Shown here piece by piece: positions 32,469 to 41,813 of a stretch of 64,000 bases of DNA. Made by a program: the position numbers and the translations under genes. The stretch is from assembly GCA_964449465.1 (NCBI GenBank), contig CAYVBK010000019.1, positions 1 to 64,000 on the forward strand, given 5' to 3'. A model generated the notes under the pieces. The model made no database searches. It was not told the DNA's origin and saw only the letters and a program-made list of their open reading frames with translations. Source of the stretch: CAYRXM01 sp964449465. GTDB lineage: Bacteria > Chloroflexota > Anaerolineae > JAFGEY01. Positions within the stretch are counted from its first letter, which is position 1. Every line of letters starts with the position of its first letter.

Positions 32469-33725
32469 TTAGACCCAACCTCGCAGTTTGCACACTTCGG
32501 CCACGCGCGACACGGCCACTACATACGCAGCGATGCGGTTGTTGATGTGATATTGCTGCGCCGTTTTGTGGACAGCATGGAACGCTGCGGTCATTTTCTG
32601 GTCGAGCCGTTGTCTGACCAGGTCTACATCCCAGTAGAAATTGTAAGCGTTTTGTACCTGCTCAAAATAAGAGACCGTCACTCCGCCGGCGTTGCACAAA
32701 AAGTCGGGGATGACATAGACGCCGTTCTTGAACAAAATCTCGTCGGCTTCGGGTGTTGTGGGGCCGTTAGCCAGTTCGGCCACGATGCGGGCGGTGACGC
32801 GAGGGGCGTTGTCCTGACGGATGGCGTTTTCCAACGCGGCCGGCACCAAAACGTCTACATCCAACACCAGCAAATCCTCGTTGCTCAGATCGCGACAGCA
32901 ATCGCAGCACTTGAAGCCGACTACGCTGCCGGTAGCGTTTTTGTGTGCCAACACCGCCGCATAGTCCAATCCATCGGAGCAGAAAATGGCTCCTTTGGAA
33001 TCGGACACGGCCACCACCTTGGAGCCAAACATCTCGGTGATCAGCTTGTGGGCAAACTGCCCGGCATTGCCATAGCCTTGAATGGCAATAGTGGCCTTGC
33101 TCAAATCAATCTCCAACACCTGGGCTGCCTCGCGGATGCAAAACATGCCACCGCGTGCGGTGGCATCACCGCGTCCCTGCGACCCGCCCATGGGGATAGG
33201 CTTGCCGGTGATCACGCCCGGCACATTATAGCCCATCATTTTGCTGTATTCGTCTACCATCCAGGCCATAATTTGGGGGTTGGTGTAGACATCGGGGGCC
33301 GGCACGTCAACATCGGCGCCGATGTAATGCCCCAGCGCGCGGATATAGCCTCGACTGAGACGTTCCAATTCGCCGGGCGAGAGTTCTTTGGGGTTGCACA
33401 CCACACCACCTTTGCCGCCGCCCAGGGGAATGTCTACGACTGCACATTTCCAGGTCATCCAGGCGGCCAGGGCGCGCACGGTGTCAAAGGTTTCATCGGG
33501 GTGAAAGCGGAGGCCGCCTTTGGTGGGGCCGCGCGCATCGTTGTATTGCACGCGAAAGCCCTCAAACACGCGGGTGCTGCCATCGTCCATCTTGACCGGA
33601 AAATGGACATGGAATTCGCGCATCGGCCAGCGGAGCAGCTCGTGAGTGGCCGGGTCCAGGTCCATTACCTGTGCTGCCTGAGCAAGCTGCTGTTGAGCAA
33701 TGAGAAATGGGTTGTTTTCCTGCAT
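32469..33725 (-). CDS. gdhA: Glu/Leu/Phe/Val-family dehydrogenase (glutamate dehydrogenase)
   Basis: 418 residues. Interconverts glutamate and 2-oxoglutarate plus ammonia with NAD(P)H. The substrate-binding and catalytic lysines lie in GGLRFHPDE and PLGGGKGGVVCNPKELS. The Rossmann motif is AIQGYGNAGQFAHKL near residue 215, and the C-terminus FEQVQNAYNFYWDVD is typical of the hexameric 410-420-residue class. A CCDCCRDLS segment (three close Cys and a fourth nearby) in the nucleotide domain is unusual and could bind metal. AAGGAG lies upstream of the ATG. It is a single-gene unit with its own terminator. Confidence 0.94.
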   Translation of the reverse strand: MQENNPFLIAQQQLAQAAQVMDLDPATHELLRWPMREFHVHFPVKMDDGSTRVFEGFRVQYNDARGPTKGGLRFHPDETFDTVRALAAWMTWKCAVVDIPLGGGKGGVVCNPKELSPGELERLSRGYIRALGHYIGADVDVPAPDVYTNPQIMAWMVDEYSKMMGYNVPGVITGKPIPMGGSQGRGDATARGGMFCIREAAQVLEIDLSKATIAIQGYGNAGQFAHKLITEMFGSKVVAVSDSKGAIFCSDGLDYAAVLAHKNATGSVVGFKCCDCCRDLSNEDLLVLDVDVLVPAALENAIRQDNAPRVTARIVAELANGPTTPEADEILFKNGVYVIPDFLCNAGGVTVSYFEQVQNAYNFYWDVDLVRQRLDQKMTAAFHAVHKTAQQYHINNRIAAYVVAVSRVAEVCKLRGWV

Positions 33726-33818
33726 TTTTATTCTCCTTTGAATAAAAGTATGATAGGTCTACCTGGTGGTCAGAGTCAGGTTGACCATACTATTGTAGCA
33801 CACAAACACAAGAGGATC

Positions 33819-33850
33819 AAAAAAGGGCGCGTGCCATTCAGCACGCGCCC
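33819..33850 (-). terminator. Intrinsic terminator after the lipoprotein gene
   Basis: A 10-bp GC stem (GGGCGCGTGC / GCACGCGCCC) with a 6-nt loop, followed on the minus strand by TTTTTT. It ends the transcript of the FxLYD-like lipoprotein. Confidence 0.88.
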
Positions 33851-33864
33851 TGTCTTGCAGTGAG

Positions 33865-35337
33865 TTAATCGGCCTCAGAGCCTTGCACATACAGCTCAAA
33901 CTTGCTGGCCTTGTCGTTGGTCTGAACTTCAAAGCTAAAGTCCATCGTCTTGTCCGGCTCCAGTTCGCCGTCCAGGTACTCCCAGTCGGTCATGATCACC
34001 TTGCCGTCTTTGTCATAGATCGTCACCGCCACTTCGATGTATTTCATCGTTTTGGTGCCTTCGTTCTTGATCGTGCCGCTAAAGGTGGCCTTGTAGTTCT
34101 TGTCAAGGTCGTTATTGGTGGTCACAAAGGATAGCTTGCCTTCCGGCTCATCGTCGGTTTTGGAGGCCTGCACCCACACCGTCCAGTGATCCACGTCTTT
34201 GGGCGTGTTCCACAGGCTGATTTGGAACGGCGAGACCTTGCCGGGCAGCATGACATCCTTCCAGGCATAGCTCCAGCCTACCGCCACCAATTTGTCCTCT
34301 TTGTTATAGAACGAGGCAAATACCTTGATGTATTCGATGTTGGTCGTGTCGGCGTTTTTCACCTCGCCGACGATTACCAGATCGTCAAAGGTGTTCTCAA
34401 AATAGTTGATGCTGGGGATTTCGACTTTGGCGACATCATCCAGTGTGCTTTTGGATGCTTCTTGTCCAAAGACAATGATGCGGAACCGCTCTGGGTCGCC
34501 GTGTGCGTCATAGACAGTTACCGAGAAAGGCGCGATGCTTTCAGGTGCCATGACCGAGCGCTCGACGCTGTTATAGGCCACATCTACCACATTGCCATCT
34601 TTGTCATAGAGGGTCACGGCTACCTGCACCCAACTGGCCGTCTGCTTGCCCTTGTTCTGCACTTCGCCGATAAAGGTAATGTCTTCTTCGTCGGTCGAGT
34701 CATCGTATTGCAGAAATTCCAGCCCACTGACCATTTTTTCGGTAGTTTTGTCGCCTTCGACCTTGAGTTCGTACTTGGCCAGACCGGCCGGCGGATCCCA
34801 GATGGACAGGTTGAAGGGACTCTTTTCGCCGGGGGGCAAAATATCCACGATGGCATAGACATCTTCTTCGGCCAGGAATTTGCCGTCTTTGTCGTACAGA
34901 CTGGCCTTGATCTGGATGTACTTGTAGTTGACATCGTCATTGTTATAGATTTCGCCTACGATGTGTGGATAGTCGCTGCTGTCCACATAACTAGAGTGGC
35001 TGAGGATGGCCAGCCCCTTGGGCAGCTTGCTGGTGTCTACCGGCGGCTGACCGCCGGCTTTGGTGGGCTCGGCTGCGGGGGTATTGGTCGGCTGAGGCGC
35101 TGTGGTATTGGTGGGTTTGGGCGCTGGCGTGTTGGTGGGCTTGGGTGTGTTGGTCGGCTTGGGCGTTGGTGTGTTGGTGGGTGCCGGCGTATTGGTCGGC
35201 ACGGGTGTGTTGGTCAATGTTGGTGTGCTGGTAGGTTCGGGGGTGGGAGTGGCCGCCGGTTTGCCGCACGCCAAAAGCAGCGCCACCAGCAGCATAAATG
35301 AGAACAGGCCAATGAGTCGTTTCTTTTGTGGGGTCAC
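33865..35337 (-). CDS. Surface lipoprotein with FxLYD-like repeats
   Basis: 490 residues. A type II signal peptide ends in the lipobox LLLAC (Cys near residue 24). A ~75-residue Thr/Pro linker built on TNTP/KPTNTP follows, of a kind frequent in Chloroflexota. The rest is four tandem beta-sandwich units that each repeat a phrase of the type IxASLYDKDGK...PGEKSPFNLSIWDP, as in FxLYD domains. These lie at about residues 110-210, 215-310, 320-400 and 405-490. It is anchored outside the membrane. The ligand is unknown; FxLYD proteins are generally structural or adhesive. The repeat number and the complete lipobox are seen directly. Confidence 0.85.
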   Translation of the reverse strand: MTPQKKRLIGLFSFMLLVALLLACGKPAATPTPEPTSTPTLTNTPVPTNTPAPTNTPTPKPTNTPKPTNTPAPKPTNTTAPQPTNTPAAEPTKAGGQPPVDTSKLPKGLAILSHSSYVDSSDYPHIVGEIYNNDDVNYKYIQIKASLYDKDGKFLAEEDVYAIVDILPPGEKSPFNLSIWDPPAGLAKYELKVEGDKTTEKMVSGLEFLQYDDSTDEEDITFIGEVQNKGKQTASWVQVAVTLYDKDGNVVDVAYNSVERSVMAPESIAPFSVTVYDAHGDPERFRIIVFGQEASKSTLDDVAKVEIPSINYFENTFDDLVIVGEVKNADTTNIEYIKVFASFYNKEDKLVAVGWSYAWKDVMLPGKVSPFQISLWNTPKDVDHWTVWVQASKTDDEPEGKLSFVTTNNDLDKNYKATFSGTIKNEGTKTMKYIEVAVTIYDKDGKVIMTDWEYLDGELEPDKTMDFSFEVQTNDKASKFELYVQGSEAD

Positions 35338-35379
35338 TTGTTTTCCTCCTGATTGAAAAATGCCACTGAAAAATCAAAT

Positions 35380-35414
35380 ATCGGGTGAAAACAGGATTCT
35401 ACCAGTCACCCGAT
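35380..35414 (-). terminator. Possible terminator after the C39-like protease gene
   Basis: A 9-bp inverted repeat (ATCGGGTGA / TCACCCGAT) with a 17-nt loop. On the minus strand it is followed by an AT-rich tract (ATTTGATTTTT). It lies 146 bp from the stop, so the assignment is tentative. Confidence 0.4.
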
Positions 35415-35560
35415 GTTGGTTTAACAGCAGAAAAATTTTGTAAAATACAACAAAACCTATCTTATCACAAGAATGTTGAATTGGCAAGGTGGAATGTGGG
35501 ATAGCTGACCGACTGCAACCCGACCGAAAACTGACATGCTGCGCGGGCTGGCGGTCAGAA

Positions 35561-36742
35561 TCAGGGGCGAACGACCACACCGTGGCAGGAGGGGGGACCA
35601 AAGCTGGCCCAAGAGCGTTCAAAATCGCTCCAGGCGGCTTCTCGCATCCCTTGGAGCGGGTCGAGGAACATCACACGCTGGCCGTCGGGTGAGAGGCCGA
35701 TCACCAGTACCGCATGCCCATAGCTATTTGTGCTGAGGTTGATGCGCACATTGGCAATGACTGGATGACCGGCATCCAGCATTTGCCGCAGATGTGCCTG
35801 GCTCCAATCTCGAAAAAAGAACGAGTGGCTATAGCCATACGCAATTGCCAGATCGCAGACCATTTGAGCATCGGCGCCATAGCCATCTACAAAGCCCTTT
35901 TTGCGCAGTTCGGCGACCAGCTCGGTGGTAGGCGGCGCTGGCCAGAGAGGGTCCTGGCGGTGATAATAGTCCATGGCCATGCCCAACGTGGTTGGCGCGC
36001 AGGCATATCCCTGCCCCAGGTCGGCTTGCAGGCGTACCGGTGCATCGAGCCACCAGGGCTCCCAGCGAACCGTCCACAATAGCACGGGCTGCGGGCGTTG
36101 ACCGGGCTGCTCGATGCCCAGCCATAGCTCGTTTTCGCCGCGGTCCAGAGGGGTGGTCGGCAGTGTGATCTGCCAGCGTCCTTGTGCATCAATGGCGGCT
36201 TGCCCCAGCTTGCTGCGACGATGCCAGACGATCGCCGTCGCACCGATTGGCCCGCGGCCCGACAGTGTGGCAGTTTGCTCGCTCAGCGGTCCGGGGAATG
36301 GCTCCAATGTCAGGGTGCGAGAAGGATCGGGCGGAATATCAGAGGAGAGTGGGGCAGTCGGCGGATGGCGCAGCGGCAATTCCGGGTCAGGTGAGCCGGC
36401 CTGGCCTCGATCATCCGGCGACATGATCGAGGCATAGGTAGAGAGGGGCGTTGGTAATGGCAGGGTTGGCGTTTGTCTGGCTTTTGAAATCGGCGACTCA
36501 TCGGTGGGCCATGCCCCGATATGCCGATCCCATTCTGGGGTCGTCACAGGGTCGAGGGGGATCAAGATGGGCGGTGTGGCGTCGGGCTGTGCGCTGCCGC
36601 CGCCGGTCGGCCAGACGCGCACGGCGGCCAGGCTCTGCAAGATCAATACAATCAGACCTGCCGGCCCCAACCATTTGAGGATGCGTTTTTGGCGGCTCTG
36701 TTGACGCCGCGCCTGCTCTGGTGTCAAACCCCATAACTCCAT
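35561..36742 (-). CDS. Membrane-anchored C39-like papain-fold peptidase
   Basis: About 393 residues. A cytoplasmic basic start (QARRQQSRQKRILKW) precedes one transmembrane helix (LGPAGLIVLILQSLAA), so the bulk lies outside the cell. A Pro-rich spacer and a beta-sandwich (TATLSGRGPIGATAIVW) lead to a C39-like domain. Its Cys is in GYACAPTTLGMAMDYY, its His in SYGHAVLVIGL and its Asp in VMFLDPLQG. Such domains cleave peptides or isopeptides, or are inactive binders; here the triad looks complete. I start it at the ATG at 36742, where AAGGA precedes. The open frame runs further upstream, but that sequence looks non-coding. Confidence 0.75.
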   Translation of the reverse strand: MELWGLTPEQARRQQSRQKRILKWLGPAGLIVLILQSLAAVRVWPTGGGSAQPDATPPILIPLDPVTTPEWDRHIGAWPTDESPISKARQTPTLPLPTPLSTYASIMSPDDRGQAGSPDPELPLRHPPTAPLSSDIPPDPSRTLTLEPFPGPLSEQTATLSGRGPIGATAIVWHRRSKLGQAAIDAQGRWQITLPTTPLDRGENELWLGIEQPGQRPQPVLLWTVRWEPWWLDAPVRLQADLGQGYACAPTTLGMAMDYYHRQDPLWPAPPTTELVAELRKKGFVDGYGADAQMVCDLAIAYGYSHSFFFRDWSQAHLRQMLDAGHPVIANVRINLSTNSYGHAVLVIGLSPDGQRVMFLDPLQGMREAAWSDFERSWASFGPPSCHGVVVRP

Positions 36743-36802
36743 GCCTGCCGTCCTTGATTCAAAAGAGAGGCTGTGGGTTAAAGAATAGCAAGAATTGGCT
36801 TT

Positions 36803-36931
36803 GCTGAAAAAAGGCCGCTTGCCCGTCAAATTGCCTGATAGAATATGGCTCTTGTGCCTGTTAAGCACAAAGAGCAAAGCTCCAAGATATTTGACATTCC
36901 GCCCGTTCATAGTTCTCATTCTTTTTTCAGC
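36803..36931. mobile_element. Inverted-repeat element A
   Basis: 129 bp bounded by perfect 10-bp inverted repeats (GCTGAAAAAA / TTTTTTCAGC). It lies directly before a similarly sized element B, separated by 19 bp. The two share tips and the flanking word CAGAGTTGGCTTT. It has no coding capacity. The rest of the 490-bp spacer 36743-37232 holds no gene. Confidence 0.6.
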
Positions 36932-36950
36932 GAACTCAGAGTTGGCTTTC

Positions 36951-37078
36951 CTGAAAAAAGTCGTTGCAGCTCAGGTGCCCGTCACTTTGGTGAATTTTTA
37001 CGAAAAATTCGACACTTCTAAAGCATAACCATATTCAGTCGAAATTCAGGTGACGGGCACCTTGTTGAGTTTTTTCAG
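36951..37078. mobile_element. Inverted-repeat element B
   Basis: 128 bp with 9-bp terminal inverted repeats (CTGAAAAAA / TTTTTTCAG). Inside is a perfect 12-bp inverted pair (GGTGCCCGTCAC at 36974 and GTGACGGGCACC at 37050). It is non-coding and can fold into a long hairpin. Confidence 0.65.
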
Positions 37079-37232
37079 TGGAGTCAGAGTTGTGTATAAA
37101 AGCGAACAACCAGCAGTGGGGGGGACCGCCGGTTGTTCTAAGCTGACCTGTTTGGGGTCGAGCCTGTTTGTATTCTAACACAGGGCAGGTTGTTGCAGGG
37201 TTACAAGGACGTTAAAAAAGGATAACAAACGA

Positions 37233-39146
37233 TCAGGCAAAGATCACATATTGCTTGAGAAAAGACTCGACTGTTTTGTAAAATGCCTCAATCGTTTCTT
37301 GTTTGCGCCAGCCGTGTCCTTCGCCGGCATAGATGTGATACTCGTGCGGCACGCCGCGCCGCCGCAGCGACTCGACGATGGTATCAGATTGTGCTTTTGG
37401 CACTACTGTGTCTATTTCGCCTTGAAAGACAGCGATGGGGTCCACAATCCGGTCGGCGGCAAAGATAGGCGACCGCTGGCGATAGATTGCGCCGGCCTGC
37501 GGCAGAGGGCCTAGCATCGAGTCCAGGTATCGCTCCTCAAATTTGTGAGTGTCGGCAGCCAGGGTAAACATGTTGGATACGCCATACAGACACAGGGCCG
37601 CCTTGAAAAAACCAGGGTGGTCGGTCAGGGCTTTTAGCACAGTATAGCCGCCCGCGCTGCCGCCCATGATCACCAACCGTCGCTCATCGGCCAGACCGGT
37701 CTCGACCAGATAGCGCGCTCCGCCGATGGCATCCTCTACGTCCAAAATGCCCCATTGCCCGCGCAGCGCAGCCATATAGGGCTTGCCATAGCCGGTGCTG
37801 CCCCGATAGTTGACCTCCAGGTAGGCATAGCCGCGTGTGGCAAAAAATTGCGCCCGTGAGTTAAAACTGGCGGTGGACTGACCGGTGGGACCGCCGTGGA
37901 TGTTGATGATTGCCGGTGGCAGGCCGTCGCTGACAAAACGGCGGCTGGCCGGCGGATAGTACAGGCCATATACCGTCTCGATGCCCTGATCGTTGGCCGG
38001 AGCTGGCCAACTCACCGACTGCGGCGTTGAGAGCTCGCCGGCGGGGATGTTTTCATCGGCGGCGCGGCGCACAATCTCGATGGATGCCTCACAGGGCCGA
38101 TAGCACAGTACCCGCCCGCCGACCACGCTCGACGAGGCGATCAGGGCCAGGTCTCCGGTACGCGGCGACACAGCGATCTGCTCCAGGTCGGTATAGTTTT
38201 GCAGCGGCGAGCAGACCGCCGAGGTCTGCCCATCGGCCAGGCTGTAGGCCCACAGGCGGCTGAACCCGGCCTCGTTGCGCAGGTAATAAATCTGTCGGCT
38301 GTCGGGCGACCAGGCGTATGTGCGCACGCCCTGTACCCAACACGGCGCGCCGGCTTCGGCAGCATCGGCGGTGAGGGCGCAATGTTGGCCGGTTTGCAGG
38401 TCGTACAGATGGAGGTTGCCCCAACCGTTCTCATCCGAGATATAGGACAGAAAACGGCCGTCGGGCGAAAATTGAGGCTGCTGCACAGCCACGTCGGGGC
38501 GATCTACCAGCGTTTCGATCTGGGCCAGTGTGGGCAGGCCGATGCCGTTGGCCTCCAGTGCGGCCATTTTGAGCATGGTGTGATCCCAGGGCATATCGGG
38601 GTGGTTCCAGTCAATCCAGGCAATGCGCCGGCTGTCGGGGTGCCAGCACGGTTGCATGTAAAAATCCTGGCCGTAGGCCAGTTTTTGCGGCCATTGCCGG
38701 CCCTCAACATCTACAATGCACAGGCCATCGGTGCGTTCGTAGGTATGCACAAAAATCAGCCACCGACCGTCGGGCGAGGGGGTCGGCGAGGCCAGGTGTC
38801 CAAACTGCGGCGAAATGGGCCGCGCCGCGCCGCCGATTAACGGCTGACGGTACAGCCGCCCTTCTTTGGCGACAAAATACGCATAGCCGTGACCGACGCC
38901 AAAATCGCCGCCGCCATAGCCCACCTGGGCGCGTACCGAAATGGCGGTAGTCAGGTCGCGCGGTGCCTGCCCCGGCGCGGCGCAGACCAGCACACCGCGA
39001 TCCGAGCGGCCTTCCAGCCAGACCAAAAAGGGGCCGTCGTCGCCATGATCCCACATCACATCGGCCAGGCGGATATTTTGCGCCAAAACTGCCGGCTGCA
39101 CCGGGCTGGGCCACAGGCCATAGGGTTTGAGAGTTTGATCGGACAT
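37233..39146 (-). CDS. S9-family serine peptidase (prolyl oligopeptidase/DPP-like)
   Basis: 637 residues. The N-terminal ~370 residues form a beta-propeller of repeated SPDGRW/SPDSRQIYYLR-type blades. The C-terminal alpha/beta-hydrolase domain carries the nucleophile MGGSAGGYTVL (Ser near 496), an Asp in VFQGEIDTVVP and a His in YAGEGHGWRKQET. There is no signal peptide, so it is probably a cytoplasmic oligopeptidase or acylaminoacyl-peptidase. The conserved HGGPTGQS oxyanion sequence is present. It is preceded by a 186-bp spacer without recognisable signals and followed by two non-coding repeat elements. Confidence 0.92.
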   Translation of the reverse strand: MSDQTLKPYGLWPSPVQPAVLAQNIRLADVMWDHGDDGPFLVWLEGRSDRGVLVCAAPGQAPRDLTTAISVRAQVGYGGGDFGVGHGYAYFVAKEGRLYRQPLIGGAARPISPQFGHLASPTPSPDGRWLIFVHTYERTDGLCIVDVEGRQWPQKLAYGQDFYMQPCWHPDSRRIAWIDWNHPDMPWDHTMLKMAALEANGIGLPTLAQIETLVDRPDVAVQQPQFSPDGRFLSYISDENGWGNLHLYDLQTGQHCALTADAAEAGAPCWVQGVRTYAWSPDSRQIYYLRNEAGFSRLWAYSLADGQTSAVCSPLQNYTDLEQIAVSPRTGDLALIASSSVVGGRVLCYRPCEASIEIVRRAADENIPAGELSTPQSVSWPAPANDQGIETVYGLYYPPASRRFVSDGLPPAIINIHGGPTGQSTASFNSRAQFFATRGYAYLEVNYRGSTGYGKPYMAALRGQWGILDVEDAIGGARYLVETGLADERRLVIMGGSAGGYTVLKALTDHPGFFKAALCLYGVSNMFTLAADTHKFEERYLDSMLGPLPQAGAIYRQRSPIFAADRIVDPIAVFQGEIDTVVPKAQSDTIVESLRRRGVPHEYHIYAGEGHGWRKQETIEAFYKTVESFLKQYVIFA

Positions 39147-39332
39147 AGGGGAATCCTTTCTGGGTAATCGTCATGTGCGATTCTCACACATCACCAACCA
39201 TGGGATATTTATCGAAACGTGGGAGAGACCTTGTCTCTTGCTTGCGTTGCTGAGCGATGTCCCGCATGGGGGCATGCGGCACTTGTCGGCGGGAGCTATT
39301 TTCAGATCGGGTGGAAAACTCGCCCGCGCCGT

Positions 39333-40013
39333 TCAATCTGACAACTTGACCAGCCCTCGTTTGAGGGCCAACACCACCGCATGGGTGCGGTCGTTGGCCT
39401 GGAGTTTGCCCAAAATTTCGCTGACATAGTTTTTGACCGTGCCTTCGCTCAGGTAGAGCCGTTCGGCGATGCCGGCATTGCTCAGGCCCTCAGTCATCAG
39501 GCGCAGGATGGTTTCTTCGCGCGGCGTCAGCGACTCGATGGGGGGCAGATCGGTTGGCGGTTGGATGGTGCGATGGTGCAGCAGATCGGCCATGCGCTGA
39601 AATTCGGCCAACACCTGCCCGGCTACCGCCGGATCGATCTGGGCTTCGCCGCGCGCTGCGCCGCGCACAGCCTCGGCCAGGCGGGCGCGGGTGATGTCTT
39701 TGAGCAAATAGCCCAGCGCACCGGCGCGGATGCCTTCAAAGACCAGTTCGTCATCGCTATAGGTGGTGAGAATGAGGATGCGGGCGTTGGGGAGAGTCTC
39801 TTTGATGCGGCGGGCGGCAGCGATGCCGTCCAGTCGCGGCATGCGAATGTCCATCAAGATCACATCGGGGCGCAGGCGGGCGGCCAGTTCAACCGCTTCC
39901 TGGCCGTCGGCGGCCTGCCCGATCACTTCCAGATCGGGCTGCGCATTGAGAATGACGGCCAGCCCATCGCGGATCAGAGCTTGATCGTCGGCCAGCAGCA
40001 CACGGATAGCCAC
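39333..40013 (-). CDS. NarL/FixJ-type response regulator
   Basis: 226 residues. The receiver domain has acidic pair DD near 9-10, phosphoacceptor Asp55 (VILMDIRMP), Thr in ILTTYSDDE and Lys in YLLKD. The LuxR-type HTH sits at the C-terminus (LTPREETILRLMTEGLSNAGIAERLYLSEGTVKNYV; read as two halves). It is the cognate regulator of the sensor kinase whose stop lies 14 bp upstream, almost certainly in one operon. Direct targets are not evident. The adjacent MacAB-like efflux genes are transcribed in the same direction and are a plausible but unproven target. Confidence 0.95.
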   Translation of the reverse strand: MAIRVLLADDQALIRDGLAVILNAQPDLEVIGQAADGQEAVELAARLRPDVILMDIRMPRLDGIAAARRIKETLPNARILILTTYSDDELVFEGIRAGALGYLLKDITRARLAEAVRGAARGEAQIDPAVAGQVLAEFQRMADLLHHRTIQPPTDLPPIESLTPREETILRLMTEGLSNAGIAERLYLSEGTVKNYVSEILGKLQANDRTHAVVLALKRGLVKLSD

Positions 40014-40027
40014 TCAACTCACCCCTT

Positions 40028-41353
40028 TTAGCCGGTCAGATTCTCTTCGGTCAGATAGACGGTCAGGGTGGTTCCCTGACCAGGCGCCGAGTTGACCTGC
40101 GCCTGCGCTCCCACCAGCCCGGCACGTTCGCGGATGCCCACCAGCCCGTATCGGTCCGGGTCTATTTGCGCTGGGTCAAAACCGCGCCCATCGTCCTGAA
40201 TGACCATGGTCACGCCATTTTCATAACTCAGCGACAGATTTAGCCGAGCGGCGGCGGCGTGACGAGACACATTTTCCAACGCCTCTTGGGCGATGCGATA
40301 GAGGGCATTGGCCTGCACCGGCAGCAATGGCAATGGTTCACCCTCAAGATGGTAATGGGTCTGGATGCCGCTGCGTTGACCAAACTGCCGCACAAGTTGC
40401 TCCAACGCCCCGGCCAGTCCCAACTCTTCGACCGGCGCGGCGCGCAAGTCTTGAATGGCCTGGCGCGTCTCTTCCAGGCCGGCGCGAGCCTGGGCGCGCA
40501 CCGTCGCCAGATGGGCATCGGCGGCGGCGGGGTCGCTTTCTTTCAAGGCATCAATGGCTTCCAATTGGACAATGATCGCCGACAGCGAATGGGCCAGGGT
40601 ATCGTGCAGGGCGCGAGACAGGCGCACCCGCTCGCGCACCGTAGCCAGATTTTCTACCGTGGCCGCATAGCCGCGCAGTTGATGGTGCGCCCGCTCCAGC
40701 GCGGCATGATCGCGCTTCCAGGTTTCAAACAAATAGCCGGTAATCAAGGGAAATGTATAGATGACAGCGATGCGCAAGGGCAAAAAGGCAAAAAAACCTT
40801 CCAGCGAGCCGTCGGCCAGCCAGACAATCGGGCCGGTCAGCAGGTGGAGCAGGGCAGCCAGATGCGCGGCCTTGAGCGCGCCGCTCAGCCCAAAAGCCGC
40901 GCCGGTCAGCACGCAAGGCGTCAACATGAACAAGATCGTTTCGGACGAGGCCCAAAACAGGTTGATCTCGTGGCCGGTGGGCATGATCACCATGATGCGC
41001 ATACCGGGGCGGACAAAAGAGGCCGCATATTCCAGGCTGAACAAAACGATGGACACAGTCAGCACGGCGGGCAGATACAGCCGGCCGATGCGTTTTTCGA
41101 TGCTGGGGAGAAACAGCAAAGCAAAAACTGCGCCCAACGGCAGCAGGTAGAGCAGCCAGCGCGGCGAGGCCGAAGGGATATGCTCAATCAGTCCGGCCGG
41201 CGTGTGCAAGACTGTCCAACGCAGCGCCCACGCCGCCGCTACCGAAACGATCAGAAACAGCCGCAAGATGAACAGACCGCGCAAGACGCGCAAAATGTTG
41301 CGCGAGAGATGGGTTGGCCCCACGGCGACAAAGGTCGGTTCGGCAGCGATCAC
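40028..41353 (-). CDS. Membrane sensor histidine kinase (HisKA_3 type)
   Basis: 441 residues. Six hydrophobic helices (about residues 25-210) form the sensor. The dimerisation and phosphoacceptor helix is RVRLSRALHDTLAHSLSAII with the His near 250. The ATPase region contains ALYRIAQEALENVSRHA (N box), MVIQDDGRGFDP (G1) and YGLVGIRERAGL (G2). Stimulus is unknown, and no extracytoplasmic domain of any size is present, so it probably senses something in the membrane. The GTG start follows the TAG of the small upstream gene with no gap. It is paired with the NarL-type regulator. Confidence 0.94.
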   Translation of the reverse strand: MIAAEPTFVAVGPTHLSRNILRVLRGLFILRLFLIVSVAAAWALRWTVLHTPAGLIEHIPSASPRWLLYLLPLGAVFALLFLPSIEKRIGRLYLPAVLTVSIVLFSLEYAASFVRPGMRIMVIMPTGHEINLFWASSETILFMLTPCVLTGAAFGLSGALKAAHLAALLHLLTGPIVWLADGSLEGFFAFLPLRIAVIYTFPLITGYLFETWKRDHAALERAHHQLRGYAATVENLATVRERVRLSRALHDTLAHSLSAIIVQLEAIDALKESDPAAADAHLATVRAQARAGLEETRQAIQDLRAAPVEELGLAGALEQLVRQFGQRSGIQTHYHLEGEPLPLLPVQANALYRIAQEALENVSRHAAAARLNLSLSYENGVTMVIQDDGRGFDPAQIDPDRYGLVGIRERAGLVGAQAQVNSAPGQGTTLTVYLTEENLTG

Positions 41354-41671
41354 CTAAAAAACCTCAATCATATCGGTGCATAGGCGGCGCAGCGACAGCG
41401 GCAGCCCGGTCCGCGGCGGCCGTTTGCCATCCCATATTCCATAGATCTGGAGGCTGGCCGTGCGGGGATGGGCATGCAGGGCCTCGATCAGCGTGTCGGC
41501 AGCGTAAATTGACAGGTCTATCACTACCGCAGTGCAATCATCAGCCTGCTCCTGAGCGCGCCTGAACCCTTCCAGCGCACCGCTAACCTTCACTGCCTGC
41601 CCCAAATAGTCGTTCTGCAACGTCCATTGCTCATACAATGTATCGTTGGTCGTCACAACAAGTTGGATCAT
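41354..41671 (-). CDS. Small receiver-like or STAS-like protein coupled to the kinase
   Basis: 105 residues. It has an alternating beta/alpha pattern with hydrophobic strands MIQLVVTT, AVVIDLSI and LQIYGIWDG. Like a degenerate receiver, VVIDLSIYAADTL shows an Asp where the phosphoacceptor would be, but the acidic pair and the conserved Lys are not obvious. The stop codon TAG is immediately followed by the kinase GTG, so the two are translated together. It could be a pseudo-receiver that tunes the kinase, or an unrelated small domain. The call is structural guesswork; the coupling is seen directly. Confidence 0.55.
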   Translation of the reverse strand: MIQLVVTTNDTLYEQWTLQNDYLGQAVKVSGALEGFRRAQEQADDCTAVVIDLSIYAADTLIEALHAHPRTASLQIYGIWDGKRPPRTGLPLSLRRLCTDMIEVF

Positions 41672-41813
41672 AGCATCATTTTTCTATAGACGCAATTGAG
41701 TGTGTTCGGAGAAAAAGCGTTTTGCCATTCTATCCCAAACGAATCGGAACCAGACCGGGGTTTGCCGCTCAGAAAATTGTTGCCCCAAAAGCAATCATTT
41801 CACGAGATAGGCA

